Positions 31,986 to 39,687 of a stretch of 39,822 nucleotides of DNA are shown here, piece by piece. The translations under genes were made by a program, and so were the position numbers. Position 1 is the first letter of the stretch. Each line of letters opens with the position of its first letter. Below the pieces are notes generated by a model that was not told the DNA's origin, searched no databases, and saw nothing but the letters and a program-made list of their open reading frames with translations. Location of the stretch: contig JBBQUT010000039.1 in the NCBI GenBank assembly GCA_038212215.1, positions 1 to 39,822 on the forward strand. The letters are read 5' to 3'. The DNA comes from JALZAI01 sp038212215 (GTDB lineage Bacteria > Actinomycetota > Actinomycetes > Mycobacteriales > Jatrophihabitantaceae).

Positions 31986-32987
31986 ATGTACGACATCGCA
32001 GAGCAGGTGCAGAGGTGGCTCGACGAGCAGCGTCCGGTGCGGGTCGCCCACGTTGTCGCGACGCGCGGGTTCAGTTCCCGCGACCCGCACGCGGCGTTCG
32101 CGTGGACCGACGACGCGGCGGTCGGAGGGACCTACCCGAGCGTGGACGCCGACCTGGTCGCAGCCGGTGCCCAGCTCGACGGCCGCCTCGTCGAGGTGTC
32201 CGTGAGCGAGAGCGACGCGGTTGCGCTAGGGCTGGCCTGCGGCGGCGTCGCGACGGTTCTCGTGCAGCCCGCTGGCGGGTACCCGGCCGAGACCTGGACC
32301 CGGTTGATCCATCGCGAGGCGATCTGCCTGCTCAGCGAGATCGATGGTGACGCGCCGGCGGTGACCTGGCTGTACACGCCGGCCGACATCCGCGACGCCG
32401 CGCAACGACCGAGGGCCGAGGGTGCACCGCGGCTGTTCGCGCGCGGCGCCAGCGACAGCGCGGTGGTGAATGCCGACGACGCAACGACGGCAATCGTGAC
32501 GCTATGGCCGACGACCACACTGCTCGTCGTCGGCGACGGCACGATCGCGCGCGCGCTGGAGTCTGCTGGCGACCTGCTCGGCTGGGACGTGTCGGTGACC
32601 AACGACGCAGACTCCTCCGTGCGGGCGGCCGCGGCGCTGCGCGAAAGCGACGCCGTCGTGGTACTCAGCCACGACCGATCTGTCGACGGGCCTGCCTTGG
32701 CGGCGGCGCTGTCCGGGCAGGCCGGTTACGTCGGCGCGATGGGTTCACGCCGGACCCAGGGCGCCCGCCGGGATTGGCTTATCGAGCGCGGCGTGTCCAC
32801 GCAGTCGCTGGAGCGCGTCCACGGTCCGGCCGGCCTGGACATCGAGGCGCACACCCCCGGTGAAATCGCGGTGTCGATCACAGCCGAGATCCTCGCCAGC
32901 CGGTCCGGCGCAGGCGGCGGCTCGATTCGCGACCGGCAGGGTCCGGTGCACAACCAAGGCGTCCACGCTCCGCCGCCGCGTTACTGA
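31986..32987 (+). CDS. coxF: XdhC/CoxI-type maturation protein, CoxF-like
   Basis: This 333-residue protein has an N-terminal XdhC domain (~10-90) and a C-terminal Rossmann XdhC-C domain (~165-300): TLLVVGDGTIARAL, DAVVVLSHD, GYVGAMGSRRTQGARRDWL and VHGPAGLDIEAHTPGEIAVSITAEIL. The LACGG motif is kept, but the usual SGGCVE Cys motif is replaced by VGGTYPSVDAD. XdhC-type proteins bind molybdenum cofactor and hand it, after sulfuration, to xanthine/CO dehydrogenase-type enzymes. It completes a coxDEF-like set. ATG 31986 is chosen over an upstream GTG at 31977. Confidence 0.85.
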   Translation: MYDIAEQVQRWLDEQRPVRVAHVVATRGFSSRDPHAAFAWTDDAAVGGTYPSVDADLVAAGAQLDGRLVEVSVSESDAVALGLACGGVATVLVQPAGGYPAETWTRLIHREAICLLSEIDGDAPAVTWLYTPADIRDAAQRPRAEGAPRLFARGASDSAVVNADDATTAIVTLWPTTTLLVVGDGTIARALESAGDLLGWDVSVTNDADSSVRAAAALRESDAVVVLSHDRSVDGPALAAALSGQAGYVGAMGSRRTQGARRDWLIERGVSTQSLERVHGPAGLDIEAHTPGEIAVSITAEILASRSGAGGGSIRDRQGPVHNQGVHAPPPRY

Positions 32988-33018
32988 CCGGGCGCGTCGT
33001 TTGAGTCGACGACAGATT

Positions 33019-33327
33019 TCAGTCGACGGACGCGGCGACGAACATCCGAGAACCAGGCGGGGCGATCTGCCCGTAGTCGGCGGCGGCGGCCTGGCCCTCG
33101 GGCGAGGCGAACGCCGCGTCCAGCGCTGCCTGGTCAGCGAAGCGTAGCTCTGCCATCTGGTAGTACGGCAACTCAGCGCCGTCGAGGGCCGCGACGAACT
33201 TCACGACGTCCCAGCTCTGCAAGCCGGCGATCTTGTCGACGAGCGGGGCGTGCCCGCTCACATAGTGCTCGTCGAACGCGCCACAATCATCGGGGTGGCC
33301 GTAGAGGACGATTAGCTTGACGGTCAT
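33019..33327 (-). CDS. EthD-family protein
   Basis: This 102-residue ferredoxin-like dimeric alpha-beta barrel protein has VKLIVLYGHPDDCGAFDEHYVSGHAPLVDKI (key part GAFDEHYVSGHAPL), YYQMAELRFADQAALDAAFASPEGQAAAADY (key part MAELRFADQAALDAAFASPEG), which match EthD. Relatives assist P450 ether degradation or other small-molecule reactions; the role here is unknown. It is convergent with the XdhC-like gene and precedes rsgA on the same strand. Confidence 0.85.
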   Translation of the reverse strand: MTVKLIVLYGHPDDCGAFDEHYVSGHAPLVDKIAGLQSWDVVKFVAALDGAELPYYQMAELRFADQAALDAAFASPEGQAAAADYGQIAPPGSRMFVAASVD

Positions 33328-33363
33328 GGCGGCACGGTAGTCGGTCGTTGCGTGCGAGCGCCA

Positions 33364-34356
33364 CTAGGGATGGGCCCGGCTCGCGACCAGCCGGCGAAAC
33401 GCCGCGAGGCGCTCGCCGGAGGAGTTGCCTTCACCAACCCACGCGTCGAGCATGCAGCCCGCGTCCGCGCTCAGGTGCTCGCACCCGGGCGGGCAGCGGT
33501 TAGCGCCGTCCTCGAGATCGGGGAACGCCCACAGCAGGTCGTCGGCGCTGACGTGCGCAAGCCCGAACGAGCGCAGCCCCGGCGTGTCGATGACCCAACC
33601 GCTGTCGTCGGCCAGCCGCAGCGCGATCGCCGAGGACGACGTGTGCCGGCCCTTGCCGATCGCGCTCACCCGGCCCGTCGCCCGCTCGGCGGACGGGACG
33701 AGGGCGTTGATGAGCGTCGACTTGCCCACGCCGGAATGCCCGACCAGCACCGACATCTGGCCCCGTAGCCGGGCACGCAGCTCGTCCAGCGGGTCGCCGC
33801 GGCGAGTGACCACCGCAGGAACGGACAGCTGCGAATAGCGCGCCAGCGTCTGCTCGGGCGATGCGAGATCGGACTTGGTCAGGCAGAGAAGCGGCTCCAG
33901 ACCGGCGGTGAGGGCGGCAACGAGGCACCGGTCGATCAGCCCGTAGGACGGCTCCGGATCGGCGAGGGCGGCCACGATGACGAGCTGGTCGGCGTTGGCA
34001 ACGATCACCCGTTCGTACGGATCGGTGTCGTCGGCGGTGCGCCGAAGCACGGTCGTCCGTTCGGCGATGCTGACGATCCGGGCCAGCGCGTCGACTTCGC
34101 CGGACAGGTCGCCGACGACCCTGACCTGGTCACCGACGGCGATGCCCTTGCGGCCGAGTTCGCGTGCCCGCATGGCGGTGACCTCCACGTCACCGACCAG
34201 CACGGCATAACGGCCGCGGTCGACCGTGGTTACCAGCCCGTCGAACGCGTCCACATGTGCCGGACGTTGTTTAGAGCGCGGCCGCGTGCTGCGCCGCCCG
34301 GGACGGATTCGCACATCGTCCTCGTCGAGGCGCCGCACGTCGCGCGAGGACGGCAC
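33364..34356 (-). CDS. rsgA: Ribosome small-subunit-dependent GTPase A
   Basis: This 330-residue circularly permuted GTPase has an N-terminal OB fold (~40-105), then G4 CLTKSDLA, G1 GHSGVGKSTLINAL, G3 DTPGLRSFGL, and a C-terminal zinc motif (CPPGCEHLSADAGC). RsgA checks and releases 30S assembly factors late in ribosome biogenesis. GTG 34356 lies one base after the aroA stop, so the two are translated together; this aroA-rsgA order, with an SRAP gene divergent from aroA, is conserved in many actinobacteria. The ~35-residue Arg-rich leader before the OB fold is common in this group. Confidence 0.9.
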   Translation of the reverse strand: MPSSRDVRRLDEDDVRIRPGRRSTRPRSKQRPAHVDAFDGLVTTVDRGRYAVLVGDVEVTAMRARELGRKGIAVGDQVRVVGDLSGEVDALARIVSIAERTTVLRRTADDTDPYERVIVANADQLVIVAALADPEPSYGLIDRCLVAALTAGLEPLLCLTKSDLASPEQTLARYSQLSVPAVVTRRGDPLDELRARLRGQMSVLVGHSGVGKSTLINALVPSAERATGRVSAIGKGRHTSSSAIALRLADDSGWVIDTPGLRSFGLAHVSADDLLWAFPDLEDGANRCPPGCEHLSADAGCMLDAWVGEGNSSGERLAAFRRLVASRAHP

Positions 34357-34357
34357 G

Positions 34358-35635
34358 TCAGGCGCCGACCAACTCAGACCACATGCCCGCGAAGTCGGGC
34401 AGCGTCTTGGCGGTAGCGGCGATGTCATCGATCTCGACGCCGTCGACCGCCAGCCCGATGACAGCTCCGGCTTGAGCCATCCGGTGATCGGCGTACGAAT
34501 GCCATACCCCGCCGTGCAGCGGACGTGGATGGATGGTGAGGGCCCCGGTTTCCTCGACGACGTCGCCGCCGAGCCGGGTCAGCTCGGTGGCCAGCGCCGC
34601 GAGCCGGTCGGTCTCGTGGCCGCGCAGATGCTCGATCCCGGAAAGCCGTGACGGCGTCGAGGCAAGCGCGGCGAGCGCGGCCAGTACCGGGGTCAGTTCG
34701 CCGACGTCGCGCAGGTTCGCCTCCAGGCCCAGCAGCTGCGAACCGGCGGTGACAGTGAGCACGCCGGATCGTGAACGCACGACGGCGGCACCCATCCTCG
34801 ACAACAGCGACCGCAGCGCGTCCCCCGCCTGGGTGGTGGCGGAGGGCCACCGCGGCACTTGCACCGATCCGCCGGCCACCAGGGCGGCCGCGAGGAACGC
34901 GGCCGCGTTGGACAGATCCGGCTCGACGATCCATTCCCGCGCGGCGATCGACCCGGGTTCTACCCGCCATACCCCGCTCGCCGATTCGCAGACAGTGACA
35001 CCGGCCGAGCGGAGGACGTCAACGGTCATCGCTATGTGCGGCAGCGACGGCACCGCCGATGCGCCGGTGTGCACGACCTCGATGCCCTTGCCGAAGCGGG
35101 CGCCGGCGAGCAGGAGCCCGGAAACGAATTGCGAAGACGCGGACGCGTCGATGTGCACGGTCCCGCCGTCGAGCTCGCCCGTGCCCTGCACGGTGAACGG
35201 CAACCGGCCGCGTCCGCCGTCCTCGACCGTCGCGCCTGCCTGGCGCAACCCGTCGAGCAGGTTGGCGATGGGCCGCTCGCGCGCGTACAGGTCGCCATCG
35301 AAGTCGACCGGACCCGAGGCGAGCGCGGCCAGCGGCGGCACGAAGCGCAACACCGTCCCGGCCAGGCCGCAGTCGACCGCGCCACCGTGCAGCGGTCCGG
35401 GCACGACCAGCCAATGGTCACCCTGGGTGGTGATACGGACGCCCAGCGCGCGCAATGCGTTCGCCATCAGCAACGTGTCACGAGCCTGCAGCGGGGCGAC
35501 GATGCGCGACGTGCCGTCGGCGAGAGCCGCGACGATCAAGACCCGGTTCGTGAGCGACTTCGAACCCGGGAGCTCGACGTGGGCATGCAGGGGCCGGTTC
35601 GCGCGGGGGGCTACCCAGCTGGACTCATTGGCCAT
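34358..35635 (-). CDS. aroA: 3-phosphoshikimate 1-carboxyvinyltransferase (EPSP synthase)
   Basis: This 425-residue enzyme has both halves of the inside-out barrel. Motifs: LPGSKSLTNRVL (phosphate loop), CGLAGTVLRFVPPLAAL (variant of GNAGTAMR), SSQFVSGLLLAGA, GDVVEETGALTI, and SYADHRMAQAGAVIGLAVDG. It joins shikimate-3-phosphate and PEP in aromatic amino acid synthesis. ATG 35635 is chosen; an ATG four codons upstream is possible. It is divergent from the SRAP gene and upstream of rsgA with one-base spacing. Confidence 0.95.
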   Translation of the reverse strand: MANESSWVAPRANRPLHAHVELPGSKSLTNRVLIVAALADGTSRIVAPLQARDTLLMANALRALGVRITTQGDHWLVVPGPLHGGAVDCGLAGTVLRFVPPLAALASGPVDFDGDLYARERPIANLLDGLRQAGATVEDGGRGRLPFTVQGTGELDGGTVHIDASASSQFVSGLLLAGARFGKGIEVVHTGASAVPSLPHIAMTVDVLRSAGVTVCESASGVWRVEPGSIAAREWIVEPDLSNAAAFLAAALVAGGSVQVPRWPSATTQAGDALRSLLSRMGAAVVRSRSGVLTVTAGSQLLGLEANLRDVGELTPVLAALAALASTPSRLSGIEHLRGHETDRLAALATELTRLGGDVVEETGALTIHPRPLHGGVWHSYADHRMAQAGAVIGLAVDGVEIDDIAATAKTLPDFAGMWSELVGA

Positions 35636-35705
35636 CGTGACAACCATCCTCCCCTAGACGCGGCCGGATGTCCCGACGCGCGAGGCGGACGTATGCTGCG
35701 GTGCT

Positions 35706-36449
35706 GTGTGCGGTCGCTATGTGTCGGTGCGCTCGGATGGGGACATCGTGTCGGCGTTTGACGTCGAAGTATCAGCCGCGGACGACCTCGACCCGTCCTG
35801 GAACGTCGCTCCAACGGATCCGGTTCGCATTGTTCTCGAGCGCCGACCTCGCGACGACGCGACGGGAAGGCCGGTGCGCCAGCTGCGCACGGCGCGTTGG
35901 GGCTTGGTGCCCAGCTGGTCACGCGACCGCAAGGGCGGCGCCCGGATGATCAACGCGCGGATCGAAACGGTGACCAGCAAGCCCGCGTTCAAGACTGCCG
36001 CCGCGCGGCGCCGCTGCCTCGTACCGGCGCTCGGCTACTACGAGTGGCAGCGACGCGAAGGCGCCAAGATCCCGCACTTCCTGCATGATCCGAGCGGCCA
36101 GCCGCTCGCGATGGCAGGTTTGTACGAGCTGTGGCGCGATCGGGCGTTGGCCGACGACGATCCGGACCGTTGGTTGTGGACGTGCACGATCATCACCCAG
36201 CAGGCCACCGATCTGCTTGGTGAGATTCACGATCGCAACCCGGTCGTCGTCCCGGCCGATCTGCGCGGGCAGTGGCTCGACTGCGCCAGCGGCGACGTCG
36301 ACGTGGCGGCCCGCCTGCTTGAGCGCATCCCGCCTGCCCAGCTTGAGCCCTACGTCGTGTCGAGCGCCGTCGGGAACGTAGCGAACAACGGCCCCGAGCT
36401 GATCGCACCCGTCGAGGAACCGGCCGTCCAGCAGCGCTTGGATATCTGA
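35706..36449 (+). CDS. SOS response-associated peptidase, SRAP/YedK family
   Basis: This 247-residue SRAP protein keeps the catalytic Cys2 (MCGRY), Asn33 (WNVAPT), Glu113 (GYYEW) and His175 (EIHDR). SRAP proteins form a thiazolidine link between Cys2 and abasic sites in single-stranded DNA, shielding them. The His motif reads IHDRNP where most members have IHxRMP. A GTG start places Cys at position 2, as required. It is divergent from aroA, as in mycobacteria, and the hydrolase gene follows after 3 bp. Confidence 0.9.
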   Translation: MCGRYVSVRSDGDIVSAFDVEVSAADDLDPSWNVAPTDPVRIVLERRPRDDATGRPVRQLRTARWGLVPSWSRDRKGGARMINARIETVTSKPAFKTAAARRRCLVPALGYYEWQRREGAKIPHFLHDPSGQPLAMAGLYELWRDRALADDDPDRWLWTCTIITQQATDLLGEIHDRNPVVVPADLRGQWLDCASGDVDVAARLLERIPPAQLEPYVVSSAVGNVANNGPELIAPVEEPAVQQRLDI

Positions 36450-36452
36450 CGC

Positions 36453-37070
36453 GTGCATCTCGATGTCGACACGCCCGCTGGGCTCGCCTGGGTAGAGCTG
36501 GACCGGCCAAGATCGGCGCCGGCGCTGCTCGTCCTCACGCACGGCGCGGCCGGAGGCATACACAGCGCCGATGTGGTCGCGATCCGCAACGCGGCGGTTG
36601 CCGCGGGTGTGGCCGTCGCCCTGGTCACCCAGCCCTTCCGGGTCGCAGGCCGGCGGACACCGCCGGTGCCTCGCGTGCAGGACCAGGCGTGGGTCGCGAT
36701 TCTGGCTGCGTTGCGCCGGCGGGTGCGCCGTACGCCGATTGTCGTGGGCGGACGGTCGAACGGGGCGCGCGTCGCGTGTCGCACTGCGGCCGAGACAGGC
36801 GCGATCGCGGTCGTCGCGCTTGCCTTTCCGCTACACCCGCCGGGGCGTCCGGACAAGTCCCGGCTGGAGGAATTGCAGCGCCCGACGGTCCCCGTTCTCG
36901 TCGTGCAGGGTGACCGCGACCCATTCGGCATGCCGCCGGAGGGACAGGATCGCTCGGTTCGCGTTGTCGCTGGTGCCGACCATGCGCTGAAGAGGGAACT
37001 CGCTGAGACTGCCGCGACGGTCGTCGAATTCGTGACATCGGCTGCGGCGCGTGCCACTGTGCTGAGATGA
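36453..37070 (+). CDS. Alpha/beta hydrolase (dienelactone hydrolase / TEX30-like)
   Basis: This 205-residue protein has the oxyanion region VLTHGAAGGIHSADV, nucleophile elbow GGRSNGAR (Ser102), an acidic residue in VVQGDRDPFG (Asp154 or 156) and His177 in GADHALK. This is the compact KANL3/TEX30 type of hydrolase lacking a lid. The substrate is unknown. A GTG start lies 3 bp after the SRAP gene. Its stop codon lies inside the first unit of an 18-bp repeat array and overlaps the start of a micro-ORF (ATGA). Confidence 0.85.
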   Translation: MHLDVDTPAGLAWVELDRPRSAPALLVLTHGAAGGIHSADVVAIRNAAVAAGVAVALVTQPFRVAGRRTPPVPRVQDQAWVAILAALRRRVRRTPIVVGGRSNGARVACRTAAETGAIAVVALAFPLHPPGRPDKSRLEELQRPTVPVLVVQGDRDPFGMPPEGQDRSVRVVAGADHALKRELAETAATVVEFVTSAAARATVLR

Positions 37071-37132
37071 AAGACGGTGCTGAGATGAAAGACGGTGCTG
37101 GAATGAAAGACGGTGCTGGAATGAAAGACTGT
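37061..37132 (+). repeat. Four tandem 18-bp repeats between hydrolase and acyl-CoA synthetase genes
   Basis: Units at 37061-37078, 37079-37096, 37097-37114 and 37115-37132 follow the consensus GCTGRRATGAAAGACGGT; only 2-3 bases vary. Each provides one ATG in the same frame. The array runs from the hydrolase stop to 20 bp before the synthetase start. Confidence 0.9.
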
Positions 37133-37156
37133 GCAGCAGTGAGTGTGACCCGATGA
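37067..37156 (+). CDS. 29-residue repeat micro-ORF linking two genes
   Basis: ATG 37067 overlaps the hydrolase stop as ATGA. The frame reads four MKDGA(E/G)-like hexapeptides, then CAAVSVTR and a TGA at 37154-37156 that overlaps the synthetase ATG, again as ATGA. Because the repeat is 18 bp, gain or loss of units keeps the frame. The peptide itself matches nothing known. Its likely role is to carry ribosomes from one gene to the next by coupling; it may be a by-product of a repeat in a gene gap. Confidence 0.5.
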   Translation: MKDGAEMKDGAGMKDGAGMKDCAAVSVTR

Positions 37157-38847
37157 CGGCTGCGAGCGACGAATTCCGCGCAGCGCGCGATTTCCTGCTC
37201 GACTGCCGCACCGACTACGACGCCGCGCGAGCCGGTTTCCGCTGGCCACGGCCGCAGAATTTCAACTTCGCGATCGACTGGTTCGACGCGGTGCTGGCGA
37301 AGGAACACCCCGACCAGCCCGCGCTTCGGATCATCGAGGCGGACGGCAGCGAAGCGTCCTTCAGCTTCGCGGAGCTGTCCGTGCGCTCGGACCAGGTCGC
37401 TGCGTGGCTGCGTGCCGAGGGGGTGGCGCGCGGCATGCGAGTTCTCGTCCTGCTGGGTAATCAAGTTGAGCTCTGGGAGACCACACTGGCCGCGATCAAG
37501 CTTGGCGCGGTGCTGATCCCGGCCACGACGCTGCTCGCCTCTGCGGATCTGCGCGACCGGGTGGAACGCGGGCGGGTCGGGGCCGTGATCGCCCGCTCGG
37601 AGGTCGCCGGCAACTTCGCCGACGTTGCGGGAAGCTACCTGCGCATCGCGGTCGGGGAACCCGTCGAGGGGTGGTTGCGCTATTCCGACACAGTCACCAG
37701 CTTCCTCGACTTCAGTCCGGACGGCGAAACCCGGGCCGACGAGCCGCTGCTGCTGTACTTCACCTCCGGAACGACGGCGCTACCGAAGCTGGTCGAGCAC
37801 ACGCACACCAGCTATCCGATCGGACACCTCTCGACTATGTTCTGGATCGGGTTGCAACCCGGCGACGTCCATCTGAACGTGTCGAGCCCGGGCTGGGCCA
37901 AACATGCGTGGTCGTGCGTGTTCGCCCCGTGGATCGCCGGGGCGACGATCTGTCTGTTCAACTACGCACGATTCGACGCGGCGGCGATGTTGGACGTGCT
38001 GCGTGACGCCCGCGTTACCAGTTTCTGCGCGCCGCCCACGGTGTGGCGGATGCTCATCCAGCAGGACCTCGCGGCCTGGAAGGATGAGTTGTCGCTGCGC
38101 GAACTCGTCGGTGCGGGGGAGCCGCTCAATCCGGAGGTGATCGAGGCGGTGCGCCGCGCGTGGGGCATCACCATCCGCGACGGTTTCGGGCAGACCGAGT
38201 CCAGCCTGCAGATTGGCAACTCTCCCGGCCAGCCGGTCAAAATCGGGTCGATGGGCCGGCCGATGCCCGGCTTCGAGATCGTCCTTGTCGATCCGATCAC
38301 CGATGAAGAGGCAGTCGAGGGCGAGATCTGCGTCCAGTGTGAGCCGGAACGCCCGGTGGGGCTGATGGTCGGCTACCAGGGCGACACCGAGCGTGCGGAG
38401 GCCGCATTCGCCGGCGGCCGCTACCGCACCGGCGACGTCGCGACCCGCGATCACGACGGTTACATCACCTATGTCGGGCGCACCGACGACGTGTTCAAAG
38501 CCAGCGACTACCGGATCAGCCCGTTCGAGTTGGAGAGCGTACTCATCGAACACCCTGCCGTCGCTGAGGCGGCCGTCGTGCCGTCCCCGGACCCGCTCCG
38601 CCTTGCCGTCCCGAAGGCCTTTGTCGTCCTCGTCGCCGGCAGAGAACCGAGCAAGGAACTTGCCGGAGAGATCCTCGCGCACAGCCGTGCGCACCTGGCC
38701 GCCTACAAGCGGGTCCGCCGTCTGGAGTTCGCAGACCTGCCGAAGACGATCAGTGGCAAAATCCGCCGCGTGGAACTGCGCAATTCCGAACAGGACACTG
38801 CAGGCACGCGACCGGCAGGCGAGTACCGGGAAGAGGACTTCGGCTGA
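37153..38847 (+). CDS. AMP-forming acyl-CoA synthetase (acetyl/medium-chain type)
   Basis: This 564-residue ANL-superfamily ligase has P-loop LLYFTSGTTALPKLVEHTH (key part YFTSGTTALPKL), GDGFGQTES-type motif RDGFGQTESS, YRTGDVATRDHDGYITYVGRTDD (key part YRTGD), and the C-terminal catalytic Lys in TISGKIRRVEL. The sequence is of the ACSM/acetyl-CoA synthetase branch, so a short- or medium-chain acid, possibly aromatic, is the likely substrate. The start overlaps the micro-ORF stop (ATGA), linking expression to the upstream hydrolase and SRAP genes. Confidence 0.9.
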   Translation: MTAASDEFRAARDFLLDCRTDYDAARAGFRWPRPQNFNFAIDWFDAVLAKEHPDQPALRIIEADGSEASFSFAELSVRSDQVAAWLRAEGVARGMRVLVLLGNQVELWETTLAAIKLGAVLIPATTLLASADLRDRVERGRVGAVIARSEVAGNFADVAGSYLRIAVGEPVEGWLRYSDTVTSFLDFSPDGETRADEPLLLYFTSGTTALPKLVEHTHTSYPIGHLSTMFWIGLQPGDVHLNVSSPGWAKHAWSCVFAPWIAGATICLFNYARFDAAAMLDVLRDARVTSFCAPPTVWRMLIQQDLAAWKDELSLRELVGAGEPLNPEVIEAVRRAWGITIRDGFGQTESSLQIGNSPGQPVKIGSMGRPMPGFEIVLVDPITDEEAVEGEICVQCEPERPVGLMVGYQGDTERAEAAFAGGRYRTGDVATRDHDGYITYVGRTDDVFKASDYRISPFELESVLIEHPAVAEAAVVPSPDPLRLAVPKAFVVLVAGREPSKELAGEILAHSRAHLAAYKRVRRLEFADLPKTISGKIRRVELRNSEQDTAGTRPAGEYREEDFG

Positions 38848-38868
38848 ACGGCGCGCCGTCGCCAGCGA

Positions 38869-39366
38869 CTAACGGTTCTCGCGAACGTCCGCACCGCGGG
38901 GTGTTGCGCTCACGTGGGCAATCAGATTCTTCGAGAATCGATCGCCGGTGCGATCCATCGTGGATTTCATGATCCGTCGGACGGCCGGCCCGGCCGCCTT
39001 CGGCAGCGGCACGTCGATGCACAGCGTCAGGCTGATGGCCAGCTTCGTGCCGCCATCGGCGTCGGAAAGGTCGTACCAACCCTCGGCGCCGGACCACTCG
39101 GTGACGCCGGGCGGAGGCGTGTGGGTGTATTCGATGCGGCGTAGCGGCACGAAGCTCATCCGCTCCGTGAAGGCCGGTCGGATGCTCACACCCAGTGCCG
39201 AGATGCTCGTCATCGACCAGCGCCAAATCTCGCCGTCCGCCTCGATTCTTTGCAGCAACGGTGTGAGTTTGGGAAGCAGCACGGGGTCGGTGAGCGCCGC
39301 CCACAGTGCGGAACGCTCCGCGGCGACTACCGCCTCGTCGGTTGTAGTGGCAGAGAACCTGGTCAT
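38869..39366 (-). CDS. SRPBCC-family protein
   Basis: This 165-residue START-like (SRPBCC) protein has a first strand and helix with VAAERSALWAALTDPVLLPKLTPLL, central strands (WRWSMTSISALG, ERMSFVPLRRIEYTH, GWYDLSDADGGTKLAISLTL), and a long C-terminal helix (GPAVRRIMKSTMDRTGDRFSKNLIAHV). The fold binds hydrophobic ligands; CoxG, which helps CO dehydrogenase, is a member, but so are many polyketide cyclase and lipid-binding proteins. Its distance from the cox-like genes gives no support for CoxG. Confidence 0.75.
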   Translation of the reverse strand: MTRFSATTTDEAVVAAERSALWAALTDPVLLPKLTPLLQRIEADGEIWRWSMTSISALGVSIRPAFTERMSFVPLRRIEYTHTPPPGVTEWSGAEGWYDLSDADGGTKLAISLTLCIDVPLPKAAGPAVRRIMKSTMDRTGDRFSKNLIAHVSATPRGADVRENR

Positions 39367-39438
39367 AGCTTGCAGCCTTCCCACGCCGGTGTGCCGTCCC
39401 ACTCGCGTCGGCTGTCGGTTTCTGGTGTCCTTAACAAC

Positions 39439-39687
39439 ATGACGAGTAGCTACAACCTTGCATCCTTGGAGACCGACCTTCTCGGCACCGGATGGACGGT
39501 AGTCGCGGCCGACTTCGTACTGCCGCAGGATATACCGGGGCAGGTGCACAAGGGTGGCTACCAGATCACCCTGACTTCGCCTACGGGAGCGCAATTCCGC
39601 GGCGACGGCCCCACGCGTTCCGACGCGCTGCGCGCGGCTGCCGGCCAGGCCGGGGTGCTCCGCGAGGACGGCATCAACCTCATCTAG
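39439..39687 (+). CDS. 82-residue protein of unknown function, ends at the IS border
   Basis: ATG 39439 opens a frame with good third-position G+C. The peptide begins MTSSYNLASLETDLLGTGWTV and has an alpha-beta pattern with GGYQITLTSPTGAQFRGDG, which may be a small ferredoxin-like or double-stranded-RNA-binding-like fold. No family is recognised. Its TAG stop is the last three bases of the CTAG that borders the insertion sequence. If CTAG is the target, the insertion landed on the stop and the gene is whole; otherwise the C-terminus is truncated. It is divergent from the SRPBCC gene with 72 bp between. Confidence 0.6.
   Translation: MTSSYNLASLETDLLGTGWTVVAADFVLPQDIPGQVHKGGYQITLTSPTGAQFRGDGPTRSDALRAAAGQAGVLREDGINLI

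Noticed and set aside
37061..37132. CRISPR or transcription-factor iteron array
   Set aside because: The 18-bp units are contiguous, lie in a gene junction and keep a reading frame, so a coding explanation fits better; no replication genes are near.
38869..39366. CoxG assignment for the SRPBCC protein
   Set aside because: The fold is shared by many families and the gene is 6 kb from the cox-like genes on the other strand.
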